In this document: positions 36,494-48,078 of the stretch, in pieces
Layout of the letters: each line of letters opens with the position of its first letter
Position numbering within the stretch: the stretch's first letter is position 1
Assembly (NCBI GenBank): GCA_004194705.1
Contig: SADC01001298.1
Coordinates: 372,001-436,000 of the forward strand
Source of the DNA: Ditylenchus dipsaci
Lineage: Eukaryota > Nematoda > Chromadorea > Rhabditida > Anguinidae
DNA length: 64,000 nucleotides
Direction: 5' to 3'
Made by a program: the position numbers and the translations under genes
Notes under the pieces: model-generated
The model's database searches: none
What the model was told of the DNA's origin: nothing
Seen by the model: only the letters and a program-made list of their open reading frames with translations

Positions 36494-36550
36494 TAATTTA
36501 CATTAAAAGAAGACAGATATTAAAAAAAACTTTTATTACAAAAGTTACTT

Positions 36551-36799
36551 GTGAAGTTTGACTATTTTAAAAAACTTAACACAAAGCGAGCGCAGTGTAA
36601 TAATAGTTCCACCCTACGTTCTATTTTTGAAGTGCTAGCCTACGAAATTTTTTGCCCGGATTTAATTTCTAGCATTTTGTCTAGAGCGCTAGAACCTGAA
36701 GATTGCATTTTATCGCATTTTTATGCATCAAATCTTTTAAAAAATTCACACACCAGAGGTTTCATAGATGCAGGGTTGCTATGTGGAAACAAAAACTAA
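36551..36799 (+). CDS. ORF of unknown function (possible terminal exon)
   Basis: The open frame runs from at least 36,520 to TAA at 36,797 and has protein-like composition (KRAQCNNSSTLRSIFEVLAY; LSRALEPEDCILSHFYASNL). No convincing acceptor or ATG marks its start. No family recognised. Confidence 0.3.
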   Translation: MKFDYFKKLNTKRAQCNNSSTLRSIFEVLAYEIFCPDLISSILSRALEPEDCILSHFYASNLLKNSHTRGFIDAGLLCGNKN

Positions 36800-36910
36800 A
36801 ATTGTTTGATTTCACGTTGAAATTAACAAGACTCGAGCACATTATCTAAATTAAAACTACTGCATTATTATTTTTAACTTTGTTTTGATGCTTTTAGTCT
36901 ATGTTAGTTT

Positions 36911-38317
36911 TTAACACGGGAATTCCTGACTATAATAATAGTTCGGATAAGGGGTTTAGGACCTGCTGTCTAATGGACCTGCTGCATATCATAAAATCAG
37001 ACTTCTGAACATAAGTGCAATACCCTTAATTATACAAATTCTCACAGCGGCTCATTGAAAAATGGATAGTTTTTTCTTCATGCTGGTGAGCAGTGAATTT
37101 ATGTAGCTCAGCATTTTCTCTTATGCTCATTAGAAAGCCCTTTGTCTGAGTTTTCTAACAAAATGTCGTATGCCTACCATGGTGGGGAAAACCGATAAAA
37201 TTGCCCTATTTTATCGGTTTTTATCGGTTTTATCCCTTTTTATTTATTCCTTATTTTTGCTGATTCAGACCCTTTTACTGATTTTTTTCACCAAAACGAT
37301 AAAGAAAGGTATAACGAGAATATTAGCGACCTATTTTACTGCAAAAAACATCAAATAGCTTTCTTAGTTAACGTTATAAATAGTCATAATTTGGTCAATT
37401 TTATCGTTATTTTATAACGTTAACTAAGAAAGCTATTTGATGTTTTTTGCAGTAAAATAGGTCGCTAATATTCTCGTTATACCTTTCTTTATCGTTTTGG
37501 TGAAAAAAAAATCAGTAAAAGGGTCTGAATCAGCAAAAATAAGGAATAAATAAAAAGGGATAAAACCGATAAAAAACCGATAAAATAGGGCAATTTTATC
37601 GATTTTCCCCACCATGATGCCTACATTCGAAAAAATATCATGGGTAAAAATTCAAAAGAATCAATTTAAGCTGTTTTTTTTTAACACATATCTTTACGAA
37701 AAGTATAGGAAACTTTTGCGCAGAAGCATGTAAACATGAAACGGACTTCCGGTTCAGAATCAGCATGAAAAATGGCACCAGCAAATGCGTTAATGTCAAA
37801 TAAAATGAGCTTTTGGACTGTCTAGCAAAAGTAAAAAAGAGCCCGAAAACATATCTTAAAATGAAGTTTGGTTTAAAAGAATTGCAAAGTTGTAAGCCTG
37901 ACACTGGATCCGTGTTCAGTATGGTCAATTTACTTGACAAACAGCTCTTGGAAACAGAAAGTAACTGTCAAATTTTGAATTCCGTTCGATACAAAAAGCA
38001 TTCAAATATACAATTGTTTAAAATTTAAATGTTTTTTTGTCTCTAACGGAATTCAAAACTTGACAGTTACGTTCTGTTTCGTACGACATACCTTAGAAAG
38101 CTCAGACAAAGGTCATTCTAATGAGCATAAAAGAAAATGTTGAGCTACATAAATTCACCAGCCTGAAGAAAAAACTATCTATTTTTCAATGAGTCGCTGT
38201 TCGAATTGGCTAAGGGCATTTCACTTATGTTCGGAGGTCCGATTTTGTGATATTCATGCTCAGCAGGTCCTAAACCCTTATACGAACCGTTATTACAGTC
38301 AGGAATTTCCGTGTTAA
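36911..38317. mobile_element. TTAA-flanked piggyBac-type element with nested hAT MITE
   Basis: TTAACACGGGAATTCCTGAC at the left is mirrored by GTCAGGAATTTCCGTGTTAA at the right, giving TTAA at both ends. Arms of roughly 250 bases pair (for example TTTAGGACCTGCTG, CCATTTTTCAATGAG and ATTTATGTAGCTCA with their complements). Interior hairpin 37,962-38,070 pairs AACTGTCAAATTTTGAATTC with its complement. No transposase ORF. Confidence 0.75.
37178..37616. mobile_element. hAT-type foldback MITE with perfect 8-bp target duplication
   Basis: A 439-base near-perfect palindrome with ends CATGGTGGGGAAAA / TTTTCCCCACCATG is flanked on both sides by ATGCCTAC (37,170-37,177 and 37,617-37,624). An 8-bp duplication is diagnostic of hAT-type insertion. 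It interrupted the TTAA-flanked element above. The mirror ORFs on both strands are a by-product. Confidence 0.9.
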
Positions 38318-38670
38318 AGCACAGTAAGGATGGACGGTGAGACCATCACATTCTGGTGCGCAGTAATTTAATCGAAAGTCTGATTCATTTTTTAACTTTG
38401 ATTTTGTTGAATTGGTGGTCGAAAACGCAATTTTAAAAAGTGTCATTTTCAAACATTTGCTCAGTATAGAAACGGCCGTAATGGCACTTTTGTAGACACT
38501 GTTTCTTACGTTACACTCATTTGCGCGCAACTCATCTGTCACATTTAGCCCATTTTTAACTTTTTTCTAACATAGGCGAAAGCGAATGCTTAAAACTTTA
38601 AAGAAATAATTTGCTTGTAAAACTTACAAAAAGTGGAACCTAGTATAGAATACGACCCCCCCCCAAACTT

Positions 38671-38882
38671 ATGCCTTGTAAAAGTCAAGTGAAGAGCACC
38701 CAAATATATGTTCCACACCCAGAAAATCTGCGTAAACTCTTTAATAGTCACAACTTCCATACACTGGCCTACCCCAAGCCTAAGGCTAAGCCTAAATTTG
38801 TTGTTCCAAAGGGTAGTTACAGCGATTTTCATAAGGGTCAGGTTTATTTTCGGGAGCATTATTCTATAGTAGCGCCAAAAAC
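38671..38882 (+). CDS. ORF of unknown function with a decayed relative at 45.0 kb
   Basis: ATG to TAA, 70 codons of protein-like composition (starts MPCKSQVKSTQIYVPHPENL; later YPKPKAKPKFVVPKGSYSDF). A related but broken sequence is at about 45,020-45,130 (ACTTCCATACGCTGGGTTAC...TACTTACAGCGATTTTC). A frame kept here and lost there suggests a repeat-borne coding segment. Downstream, 39,213-39,251 (minus) reads MSDEEKIQFAYRK before a GTATTT donor, and 39,314-39,430 (minus) ends RIQQKILTLFEILHQDKLKI; both look exon-like but are unassigned. Confidence 0.3.
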
Positions 38883-40439
38883 TGCTTTCTAATTTTAGTC
38901 TAATTTAACATTTAAATTTCTTTTTTAGAAAAAAAATAGTTCAAATGTTTGTTGTCTCGAGTGGAATTCAAAATATGAGTGATTTCTCAAGTTAAAGAGC
39001 ACTTATATTAGCAAACCGACCATCCTGAACACGAATCTGGTGCCAGAATTTCGGAATTGCAAAACAAACATACATAACGGCTCTCTTGAAATTCCGCCAA
39101 ATTTTCCGCCGTCGAAATCATCTCAAAATCGCCGTCGATATCACCTCAAATTATCTCCCCACCGTTTTTATCTTAGTTAAAACTTTTACTTAGAAAAAAT
39201 TAAATTAAATACCTTTCTATATGCAAATTGAATTTTTTCTTCATCAGACATTTCCCTGCTAGGCGTTTCGACAAAATAAGATAAAGTATCATTTGTAATT
39301 TTCAAAAATTGATCTAAATTTTTAATTTATCTTGATGTAAGATTTCAAAAAGAGTTAAGATCTTTTGCTGAATTCGGTCTATTTTTGCCATGATCTCTCT
39401 TGTTGTTTTTTCGTTGTTTAGGTTTTCGCTTAAGCACACGCAGGCCACCGTATGCGAAGACGAAATTTTAAAAAAAATGACTCTGCTAATCTTTGGTAAT
39501 CCACAACCGGCTCCTCGCAGCATCACATGCATCGAACGTGCTTCAGATAGAAGTAACAGACCTTAAGTAAAAATAATTAAAGTTTAAGCTTTTTGAAGCT
39601 GAACTAGAAACACACAAACATTTTAATTTAAAAAAGGAAAACAGAGTTTCACTTGGGATCTGTCACTTGTATTTGATTGTCGCGCTTTATCATGTGATGA
39701 AAAAAAACCTTTTTTACAATGTAATGATTAAAAAACATTTTCGAGCGCTCTGCAAAACTTTAAAAAATACTAATTAGCACAATAATAGCACATTTTTGCC
39801 AAAAAGTCACTAGCTTTTTGTGTTCTTGTCGGGTTCACATCATTTTCGCTTAAATTTTTTAAAAATTTGCTTACAAGGGAACCGCACGAACTGTACAATT
39901 TGATTCGAATTTCTGACTACGCTATCGTGTAGAGCATATTCGATTTACTATATAGAATTTCAATATTTTTTGCCACCAGCCACAAAAATGTCGATTGTTG
40001 GCTGAAGAAACATAAAAATACGCTAAAAATTGCCTTCACCCTTGTGGTTTTTTTCAAAAACTCTTCTTTTTGATTTACTATTACTTTTTTCTGTCTTCAC
40101 AAATTCCTGCAAATTAAAATGTTCTACGCGCTTTTGTTTGTAATAACATGTTTATTCAATAAGGTATCACCAGCATAACAACTCTGAACCTCATCTGTGG
40201 TTCGCAAAAACAGCAAATTTGCTGAAATGCAGCAAAAATATTTGGCGTTTTGTGTTTATTAAAAACAGCAAAATTTCAGCAAAAATGCAGCAAAAATTTT
40301 GCTGCATTTCTTTGTTCCCTACATATTAGGCGTCTTTCATTCTTTGAACTGAATTCGTTGCTTTTTTTCTACCTGAAGTCAGATAATGTACGAACGACCC
40401 GTATAAAAAAAACAATTCGGCTACATGCAGCCCGTCAAA

Positions 40440-40530
40440 GTCACTCGAAAAGGGGAAGCGGCTTTCGTATACGCATTGTCCAAGTCACAGGTTCAAATCC
40501 TCCTGGGTGCATGCCGTGTTTTTACCTCAT
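40440..40530 (+). repeat. tRNA-derived SINE, plus strand
   Basis: GTATACGCATTGTCCAAGTC is followed by the B-box-like ACAGGTTCAAATCCTCC and TGGGTGCATGCC, the same order as at 30.8 kb on the opposite strand. The next element's CCGTATTTCC end starts a few bases after it. Confidence 0.55.
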
Positions 40531-40536
40531 TCTTCG

Positions 40537-40829
40537 TACCGTATTTCCTATAATAGCTGCCCATGACATATTAACTGCCCATGCTCTAATAAGTGCCCAC
40601 ATTAGAGGGAGATCGAAAAGTGGGCACTTATTAGAGCATGGGCACATATTAGGACATGGGCTCTTATTTTTCCACTTCTTCCCACCAAATTTTATTCAAA
40701 ATTTCATAACAACATAAGGTGAACAAACATTTAAACAATATGGAACTCCGGGTTAATATCATTCTTAAAATAAATCTCGATGCTGTAAATAAAATTATAC
40801 ACCAAACATCAATGAGAGGAAATACAGTA
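40537..40829. mobile_element. CCGTATTTCC-family MITE, copy E (word TGCCCA)
   Basis: TACCGTATTTCCTATAATAG at the left and GAGAGGAAATACAGTA at the right. TGCCCA or TGGGCA appears at least six times in the left 140 bases, in both orientations, with the GATCGAAAAGT and TTATTTTTCC spacers typical of the family. Confidence 0.7.
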
Positions 40830-40974
40830 AACGGAAATAAAAACTCTTGAAAAAACTCTTGGCTGTCTAGTTTAGGCCGCTTTGCAGTATTTGCGTGAAA
40901 AAATCTCTTAGGTGCAATAAATGGTCACATCGCAATTATTTTTCTGATATTCTGTTGATGGATTTAGATTTCTT

Positions 40975-41085
40975 AGGAGATTTCGTATACTGGGTTTGCT
41001 CAGAATGCGAAAAATTATCTCAAATTGTTATTATTTTTGTTTATTTAAAACAAACAGAAAGAAGCTAACAGCGGGCAGAAAAAGG
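40975..41085 (+). repeat. Dispersed repeat R3, copy 1
   Basis: CTCAGAATGCGAAAAATTAT ... AACAGCGGGCAGAAAAA is repeated, in the same orientation, at 45,556-45,660, where it continues to 45,835. A further relative of that continuation (GTGCAAAGCACAGG...TCGATAAAATCAG) is at 48,385-48,480. No coding assignment. Confidence 0.55.
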
Positions 41086-41266
41086 CAAAAGATAATAATA
41101 GATCGTATTTATTTTAAAAGAATACCATCTCTATTTAACAAATAATGAAGTTTGTCACGTTTCATTGATAATTGACGCTATTGCCGTATACCCCACCCAA
41201 TAAAAGCTTTTGCTGTATACTCAACCCCAAAGTACATTCAAATTGTGTGCATTTCGTTAAAGATAA

Positions 41267-41995
41267 TATTTCTTTTTGGCCATAGATTCCGAATGGCCAT
41301 AGAATTGTTGTCGTAAAAGCGCAAGTGCACCACACCTCCAGAGAGTATTTCTCTCTAAGCCTACTATTTTGGGTTTCCTTGATTTTTTCATTGAATCCAT
41401 TGAAATATGGAGTTTGCTGGTACTTGACCGCGAAGCGCCAAATAACCTTAGTTTTATCGGCGCAAAAGGTGAGAAATAAAGGAAAAGTGAAAAAGTTAGC
41501 TTAGAGAAAAACACTCTTTGCAGGGGTAGGGGTGCACTTGGGGTGCTGTCAATTGTTGTTTTCGGCCATAGAATTTTTCTTTTTGCCCGTACTCGCTGAA
41601 AATCATGTTTAAACCACTTTTTGAGATGCTCTTGGTTCTGAAACATTCTGAAAAAATGTTTTCAGGCTGCAAAATACTTTTTGGAAAAAGAGCTTTTGAT
41701 CAAATTATGCATTTTGTCTTGAGCAGCCAATGGTTGAAAATTTTCAATATTTTTTTTTTCTTTGAAAAAATGTCGTTTGCAGGCTGAAAACATTTTTTTA
41801 GAATGTTTCAGACCCAAGAACATCTAAAAAAAAGGTTGAAACATGATTTTGAGCGAGTGCGGGCAAACATAAGAAATCTATGGCCAAAAAAAAGAAATCT
41901 GTGGTCAAAAAGAAGAATTCTATGGCCATTCAAAATCTACGGCCAAAAAAAATATTCTACGGCCAAAAACGAGAATTTTATGGCCAAAAAGAAAT
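41267..41995. repeat. Foldback element (word ATGGCCAAAAA)
   Basis: The outer arms are built on reiterated TTTTTGGCCATAGA / TCTATGGCCAAAAA words (at least three on the left and six on the right). The inner arms pair GCGAAAATCATGTTTAAACC- and GGTTCTGAAACATTCT-type strings with their complements around a centre near 41,730. The two ORFs here are mirror images of the repeat. Confidence 0.65.
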
Positions 41996-43397
41996 GCCGC
42001 CCTTTTGTGAATTATTATTACTTTTAGAACTTGATGGGCAAACTGCTTTCACCTATTTCTTCCTTAATATCTGTAGTAAAAAAGTGAATCTGTACAAACT
42101 GTAGCCCTTCGTCTGGGCTATCCATTGGTGTTGTAAAGTTTATTTCGTTTAGCTATCTGACAGAGTTCCTAGCTATTTAGGCAGAGTATATATTTTTCGA
42201 TAAAACTTTACTACCATTTTTTAATAATATGACTACATTTCTGGGGTGTTTTCAGTGATAATAACCACGAAAAACAAGTAAGCCTAAGCAAGAAAATGAA
42301 AGCCGCCAAAAGCTAGCAAATGCTGCAGAAAAAAAATTAAGAAATTATAGTTGAGCAATTGAACTCAAAAAGTTGTACCAGAAATGCAGTTTTAAATCAT
42401 CATTTTACTAGAAAAAAATTGATTTTTGATTATGTCAATCATTGCGAATTATCTGCCATATAAGAGAAACCGAAAAGTTGCAAAAGTGTAAAACAAAATT
42501 AGAAAGAAGCATTAAAAGTTCGAATATTTAACAGAAAAAAGTTCAAAAGCACAACTCCAATGTGGAGTTTCCATCTTATAAGGTTTTAAAACGCTGTGGC
42601 TTGTTGCCCCTTGTCAAAGAAGAAAAAATTATTCAACTTCAGATTTTATTCGCATGCCAAAAGACTGAAGACTCAGAAAATTTAGATGTTTAATAAATTT
42701 TAATATTTTCGCTCACCTATTGTTTTAAATCGCTGCTTGGGATGGCTATATTTTATTTCGACTATTGCAATTTGTATGAAAGTAAACGTTAGTAAGCAAG
42801 TTGTAAGAATCACCATATTTTTGGAGAAAAATCTTGATAAAAGTAGAATGTCGAGTTTATTTAATATCATTTTGCAATATTTTTCGTCCCACTAAAAATA
42901 TAATAAAAAATTACTTCACATGGGAAAAGTGGTGTGCAACAAACTAAGCTTTTTGTTCAGAATTTTATGCTGAACAGGATAATTGGAAAAAGGTTTTGCG
43001 ATGAGGAAGTCCTCAAATGGGTAAAAAGGCATTTGAAAGTAGGTGATTTTTACCTATTCCCGACCACCTGGAATTTGAGCAAAATATGGGTGCTGCTCGC
43101 TTAAACGAATGCACGAACGAGGTGTATAATATCTTAAAATAAAGGGCGTGGTCAATGTATTGGGTCTGATTTAGGTCAAAAATATTGTATCAGGATATTG
43201 GGTGTGTGCTTTTTGAAATATTGGGTATTGGGATTGGGTCTTCAACTGAAAATTGTGACTATTTGTAGTTCACTTTTTCAAATAATATTTGTTCTGGCGC
43301 GATTAGAGGAAGCAGAAAGTCCTTCTCACTCACATTTTTAATTAGCTTTTGTTTTGTTCGGTCGCTCTTTGCCGGTCTACTCTTTTTGTTTTAGAAA

Positions 43398-43650
43398 ATG
43401 AGCTTACTTTGGAAGATTGAGATCGAACGCGAAGAAGACGACCAATTGCTATTCACAAAGCTGTCGCAGACCGATGTCCGGTGCAATGAATGCCAGCAAG
43501 TGGTCAAACAGAGCAATTATGAGACTTAAAACCTCAAAAGCACCTTGCAAAGCATCCAGTTTCCTTCAAGAAGCTAGAAGATGCCGAAAAGTCTGAAGAA
43601 ACAAACAAAGACGCCTTTGTTTGGGAGAGGTTTGGCGAAATTCGTCATTC
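43398..43650 (+). pseudogene. BED-type zinc-finger relic (hAT-like transposase N-terminus)
   Basis: After a TTTTAG acceptor the frame starts MSLLWKIEIEREEDDQLLF and includes VRCNECQQVVKQSNYET, then a stop. A shifted frame continues HLAKHPVSFKKLEDAEK. The C-x2-C ... H-x3-H order fits a BED finger, as found at the N-terminus of hAT transposases. The flanking DNA (43,155-43,260 and 43,745-43,915) is full of TATTGGG words. 41,996-43,397 and 43,916-44,230 hold no recognised gene. Confidence 0.4.
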
Positions 43651-44230
43651 GTGGAAAAGGTACATTTTTGGTCCGTGTTTCTGTTTTCTTTCCGTGCACA
43701 GCTGTAAAAAAAGTAGAGTCATTGCATTTTAAAATAATTCGATATTGGGCCAATATATTGGGATTTGTCATAATATTAGGTATTGGGATTGGGTTTCGAA
43801 ATGGCCAAAAATATGTATCAGGGTATTGGGTGGGTCCGTTTTGAAATATTGGGTATTGGTATTGGGTTCAAAAATGGTCAAGATCGTATTGGGTTTTGGG
43901 TTCGAGCAAATCTACAGCTCTAATTCAATCTGCAATGGTAGTTGAAAAATCGAAAAATGAGAAGTGAAATGGTGAGCTTATCGATCGTGTCGGCGACTGC
44001 TTTTGCCTATACGATATGGCGAATGAAAAGTACAAAGACAATCGTGGACGAACAACATCTGGGCCAAGATAGCCACGGATCTAGGTTTCTCAGGTATATT
44101 TTTATTGCACTTGGTTGCAGTTGATGTCATTTTTTGCTAAATTCAAATGGGCAAGAAGCAGCTGTCACATAGAAAAATCTTCACAAAATGAATTGTGAAG
44201 ACGAGTTTCGCGACGGAATATGGCCCTGTA

Positions 44231-44609
44231 ATGGCCCTGTCCATAGTCGGGGTCAAATTTTTGTTAATTCAAAAATGTCAATAAAAATGTTATTGTATTT
44301 TGATGTTTATGACCCGAGGACAACTTTGTGTGCTCTACAAGAAAATTTCGACAGTTTTTCGGAGTGATTTTTGAAATTTTGACGTATGAAAATTGGTGCG
44401 GGAAAAAAGTTGAGGGGTCAACAGTAGTAAACTTAGGGGTCAACATTTTCTGAAATTTTTTAGAGACAAGATTTTGAGTTTCTGTTAAAGTCATCTTGTA
44501 GGGCTCAAAAAATTGAGTGGAGATCATAAATATCAGATTTGGCACTTTCTCACTTTTGAAAAAAGTTGACCTTTAAAAAATTTAGGTCGACTCGACTGTG
44601 GACAGAGCC
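44231..44609. repeat. Inverted-repeat element
   Basis: TGGCCCTGTCCATAGTCGGG at the left is mirrored by the complement of CGACTGTGGACAGAGCCA at the right, with AAATTTTT runs just inside. No coding content. 44,610-45,223 has no recognised gene. Confidence 0.55.
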
Positions 44610-45223
44610 AACAGGATATAGAAATTACTGGTCTCCGCCTTAATTGCAGTGTAACGCGCTGGTATGCCTCTTAAAAAATAGGCTAAAAGTGATTTCTCCA
44701 GTCAAAATATTTAAAAATCACGTCGAAGAAAGGTAAAGAATTAATTTGACGGGATTTTTCAACCTTTTGACGGGAGAAATCAACCACAGCCTAAAAAATG
44801 AACTGAGCGTTTTAATAAAAAAAAGGCGGCAGAATTAAGAAAATAGACGGGAGGTATCGATTTCATCCAACCGCTTTTTGACTGCATTTTCATTAAAAAG
44901 ATTCGTTATAAAATTTGACTTTACTAGCAAACACCCCTCCCAACAATCTTTCCTTTAAAAAATTAATTAAAAAATAACCAACTATTAGTCTTAGACCGCA
45001 GAAAAACAGCGTGAGACATTTTTAGTCCCAACTTCCATACGCTGGGTTACTCCCGACCTTAAGGGCTAATCCTAAGCTTGTTGTTTGAGGGGTACTTACA
45101 GCGATTTTCAAAAGGTCTGATTCTGGGGGGGGGGGGCTGATTGGGTTGGGAAGTATTCGCTAGCTTTATTCCTAAGCAGTCCAAATCCGCCAAATCCGCA
45201 AAAACCAGTCCAGATTTCGTATA

Positions 45224-45553
45224 CAGTCAAACCTCTTTAAACCGCCACCCCAAAAGTTCGTTCCCGCCTAGGGTCCGACGATTTTTCACCTCGATTTTTG
45301 TACGGTTTTTGCCAGTTCTGTTTTGACAATCTGGTGCCAAATATCGCAAGGATTACGATTTTTTAGTGAAAAATTTTAGTTAAAAAAATCTTAGGTTTCT
45401 GAAAAACGATCGGCAAAATCGTAATCCTTACTATATTTGGCACCAGATTGTCAAAACAGAACTGGCAAAACAGTACAAAAATCGAGGTGAAAAAATCGTC
45501 GGACCCTATGCGGGAACGAACTTTTGAGGGTGCGGTTTAAAGAGGTTTGACTG
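45224..45553. mobile_element. CAGTC-family foldback (word TTTAAACCGCC)
   Basis: TA-CAGTCAAACCTCTTTAAAC at the left is mirrored by GTTTAAAGAGGTTTGACTG-TA at the right. Its core (TTCGTTCCCGCCTAGGGTCC, CTGTTTTGACAATCTGG, AAAACGATCGGCAAAATCG) is the same as at 15,792-16,218, but the word beside the ends is entirely different. Confidence 0.8.
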
Positions 45554-45874
45554 TACAGGATTCGCTCAGAATGTGAAAAATTATCTCAAATTGTAATTAT
45601 TTTTATTTATTTAAAACGAACAGAAAGAAGCCAACAGCGGGCAGAAAAAATGCAGAAAAAAAACCTCTAAATATATTATAGTTAAGAAATAGCGTATTTT
45701 TGTATTTCGTGTGCAAAGCACAGGTATAATTTTTTCTGTGCAATGAAAAGTTTTTTTTCGCTTCGATAAAATCAGGAATCGTTTAACTGAGGTTATTCGA
45801 GTGCACTCTTTTTATCCTTTTTCTGTTTTAAACATTATTCTTTATTTTTTTCTTTTATCCGTCAAATTGAAGTA

Positions 45875-46543
45875 TTAGGTTGATGCATAAGCTTTTACGC
45901 TTTTTTCTAACTAATGATTAAGCATCAAATTATTTCAAAAAACTGTTCTTAAAACACCATTGTGTAGCTCTGTTAATCCTCTTCAAAATGTGTTTTGGTA
46001 TTTTTGGATTTTTTAAGAACTTCGGCATTTGGATCCAAACAATAGTGATGACATCATGGCTAGTTACACGTATTTTCCTCACTTCAACTGATACGCACTT
46101 TTCAAAAAAATCAATTTCCTAAAAAAATGACCGAGATCTAAGTTTTTCCTACTTTTAGGGATTTTCGGTCATTTTTCAAGAATTTTTTTTTTTCGAAAAG
46201 TGAGTATCTCCACAACCAGATCTTCAAAAATTATTCTGTAAAATAGGTATTTTAGCTCTTGAACTGCACTAGAAGATTGTTGTTAAAAGTCGTTAAAACG
46301 CTAAATCCTAAATTAAACGTTGGTTCAGTTGAAGTGATGAAAATACGTGTAAGTAGCCATGATGTCATCACTATTGTTTGGATCCAAATGCCGATGTTTT
46401 TAAATAATCCAAAAAAATACCAAAACACATTTTGAAGTGGAATGACAGAGCTACACAATGGTCTTTTAAGAACAATTTTTTAAATAATTTTGATGCTTAA
46501 TCATTAGTTTGAAAAAACCGTAAAAACTTAGGCATCAACCTAA
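45875..46543. mobile_element. mariner-type foldback MITE, TA-flanked
   Basis: TTAGGTTGATGCATAAGCTT at the left and the inverted GCATCAACCTAA at the right are flanked by TA on both sides. The terminus closely resembles known mariner ends (TTAGGTTGG-CATAAGT type). Arms of over 300 bases pair along their length. No transposase remains. Confidence 0.8.
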
Positions 46544-46754
46544 TAAATGGGTTGATATTGATTACCAATGAAAATATGAGTGAACAACGTGAGTCCTTAT
46601 ATCAGTCATGTTCAATAAAGCTTTTATCCACACAACTTTCAATTTTACAACCATAATAAGCATAATCATGTTTTGTTGACCGATTTGAAGGGGAAAGAAT
46701 TATGTTTGAAAAAGTGATGGATTGAAAAGTCAAAAAATGAAAAAAATAAAAATA

Positions 46755-46840
46755 TAAATGCAGTCACGTTGAGTCGAACTCGTAACCATATTGGCAACCA
46801 CATGCTTCACCATTCGGCCATCCAAGTATATACCCTTGGC
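46755..46840 (-). repeat. tRNA-derived SINE head
   Basis: On the minus strand, TGGCCGAATGGTGAAGC is a good A box and GGTTACGAGTTCGACTC a good B box, spaced as in a tRNA. The flanks do not form an acceptor stem, so this is a SINE or a decayed tRNA rather than an active tRNA gene. Confidence 0.55.
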
Positions 46841-47043
46841 AACGTCCATGTACATTTAGAGCACTCTGATGAAAAAGCTTGAGAGCAATACTGACCGATA
46901 GATACGAGAGTCGACTGTAGTCATTTTCGTGTAAATTCATTTGTATTTTTTTGTATTTGTTCACTAGCTCTTGTTTTTATTTCTTTTTACCTTGCATTTT
47001 GTGCTTAAAATATTCCCATCTTGTTTATTTCAATCTGATTATA

Positions 47044-47430
47044 GGCAATCCGGAGCATTGGAGCTGGCAATTTTTCGTCGCTGAAGAGAATAAGTTCGCA
47101 TGCGAATTCTTTAATGCTAAGTATCGAGAAAAAACAACTGCAATGGCATATCATCTCAACGTAATTGTAATTTTCTTGTTTCCAGAATCAGTGCGAGAAG
47201 ATCGGTTTAGAAACTATAACTATACATAGAATAACTTACATAACTATACTTAAAACTATCAACAAACTGGCAAGGATCAAGCAGAAGCTTGAGGAGCCTC
47301 TATCAAAAGTCGCCGGAATTAAGAGATCGCCTTTTTCATCATCTCTAGTTTCTTCGCCGAGTATCGCAAACGACTTCGATCGCATCTCAGAGGGGGAGCA
47401 GGACGAGTTCGACATTTTGCTGACAAGGGT
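47044..47430 (+). pseudogene. BED-finger-like relic with acidic linker exon
   Basis: After a GATTATAG acceptor, the segment ending at about 47,161 reads EHWSWQFFVAEENKFACEFF and ends YHLN before GTAATTG. The W--F...C...H pattern suggests a decayed BED finger. A second open segment, about 47,265-47,428, reads KLARIKQKLEEPLSKVAG and ends DRISEGEQDEFDILLTR before GTAATT. No transposase catalytic region follows. 47,600-48,070 has no recognised gene. Confidence 0.35.
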
Positions 47431-48078
47431 AATTTTTCGAAATTTTTCACTATGTACAGCTTTATTTTGAGGTGTTTGCTACGTGGAATATCCAGGGAAT
47501 AAAATGAAGCAGAAAGCGAACAAGAAATAGAAGCCCTTGAGGAAATAGATGACTTGCGTTTGAGGATGATGTTTTGTCTGAGATCGATTAGTTTGTTATA
47601 CTTTATATTATCAATAAAAATTGAAATGTGGGCAAAGGATCGAATTTTTTTGAAACCCAATGCTAACTAACCCTATGCCTAACTAATGATCAGTTGTGGT
47701 GTTATTTGTCGTTTTTTGTGGTGTTATTCAAAAATTCTTCATAGTGATCAGTTAGCAATTTATTAAAATTCACTTAATGCGTTATCGAAGCGAAAATGAC
47801 CGGCACCATAGTGCTTAGAACATGCTGTTTTTCTCTTTGACACAAATAACTGCACTCGGGTCGCACAAACACTTCGTCGAAAATTGAGCAAATTTAAAAA
47901 TGATTTATTGTACTATATGAGAAAAATAATGTTAATTACCAAATACTTTTGCCTTTTTCGTCTTGCCTCCATTAACCTTTTTCGAATGTTTATCTTCAAA
48001 AGGTGCAGCATTAAATTCACTCTCTGATGCACTATAACTCAAGAAGCTGCATGCTGTTTTTGACCATTACGGCATTTT

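Noticed and set aside
37170..37615. Paired 60-62-codon ORFs on both strands
   Set aside because: Both arise from the hAT palindrome and are near-identical reverse partners.
41257..42104. ORFs of 60-129 codons
   Set aside because: They are products of the foldback with ATGGCCAAAAA words; composition is repetitive and neither has splice or family support.
46755..46840. Intact tRNA gene
   Set aside because: A and B boxes are good, but acceptor, anticodon and T stems do not close as a full cloverleaf.
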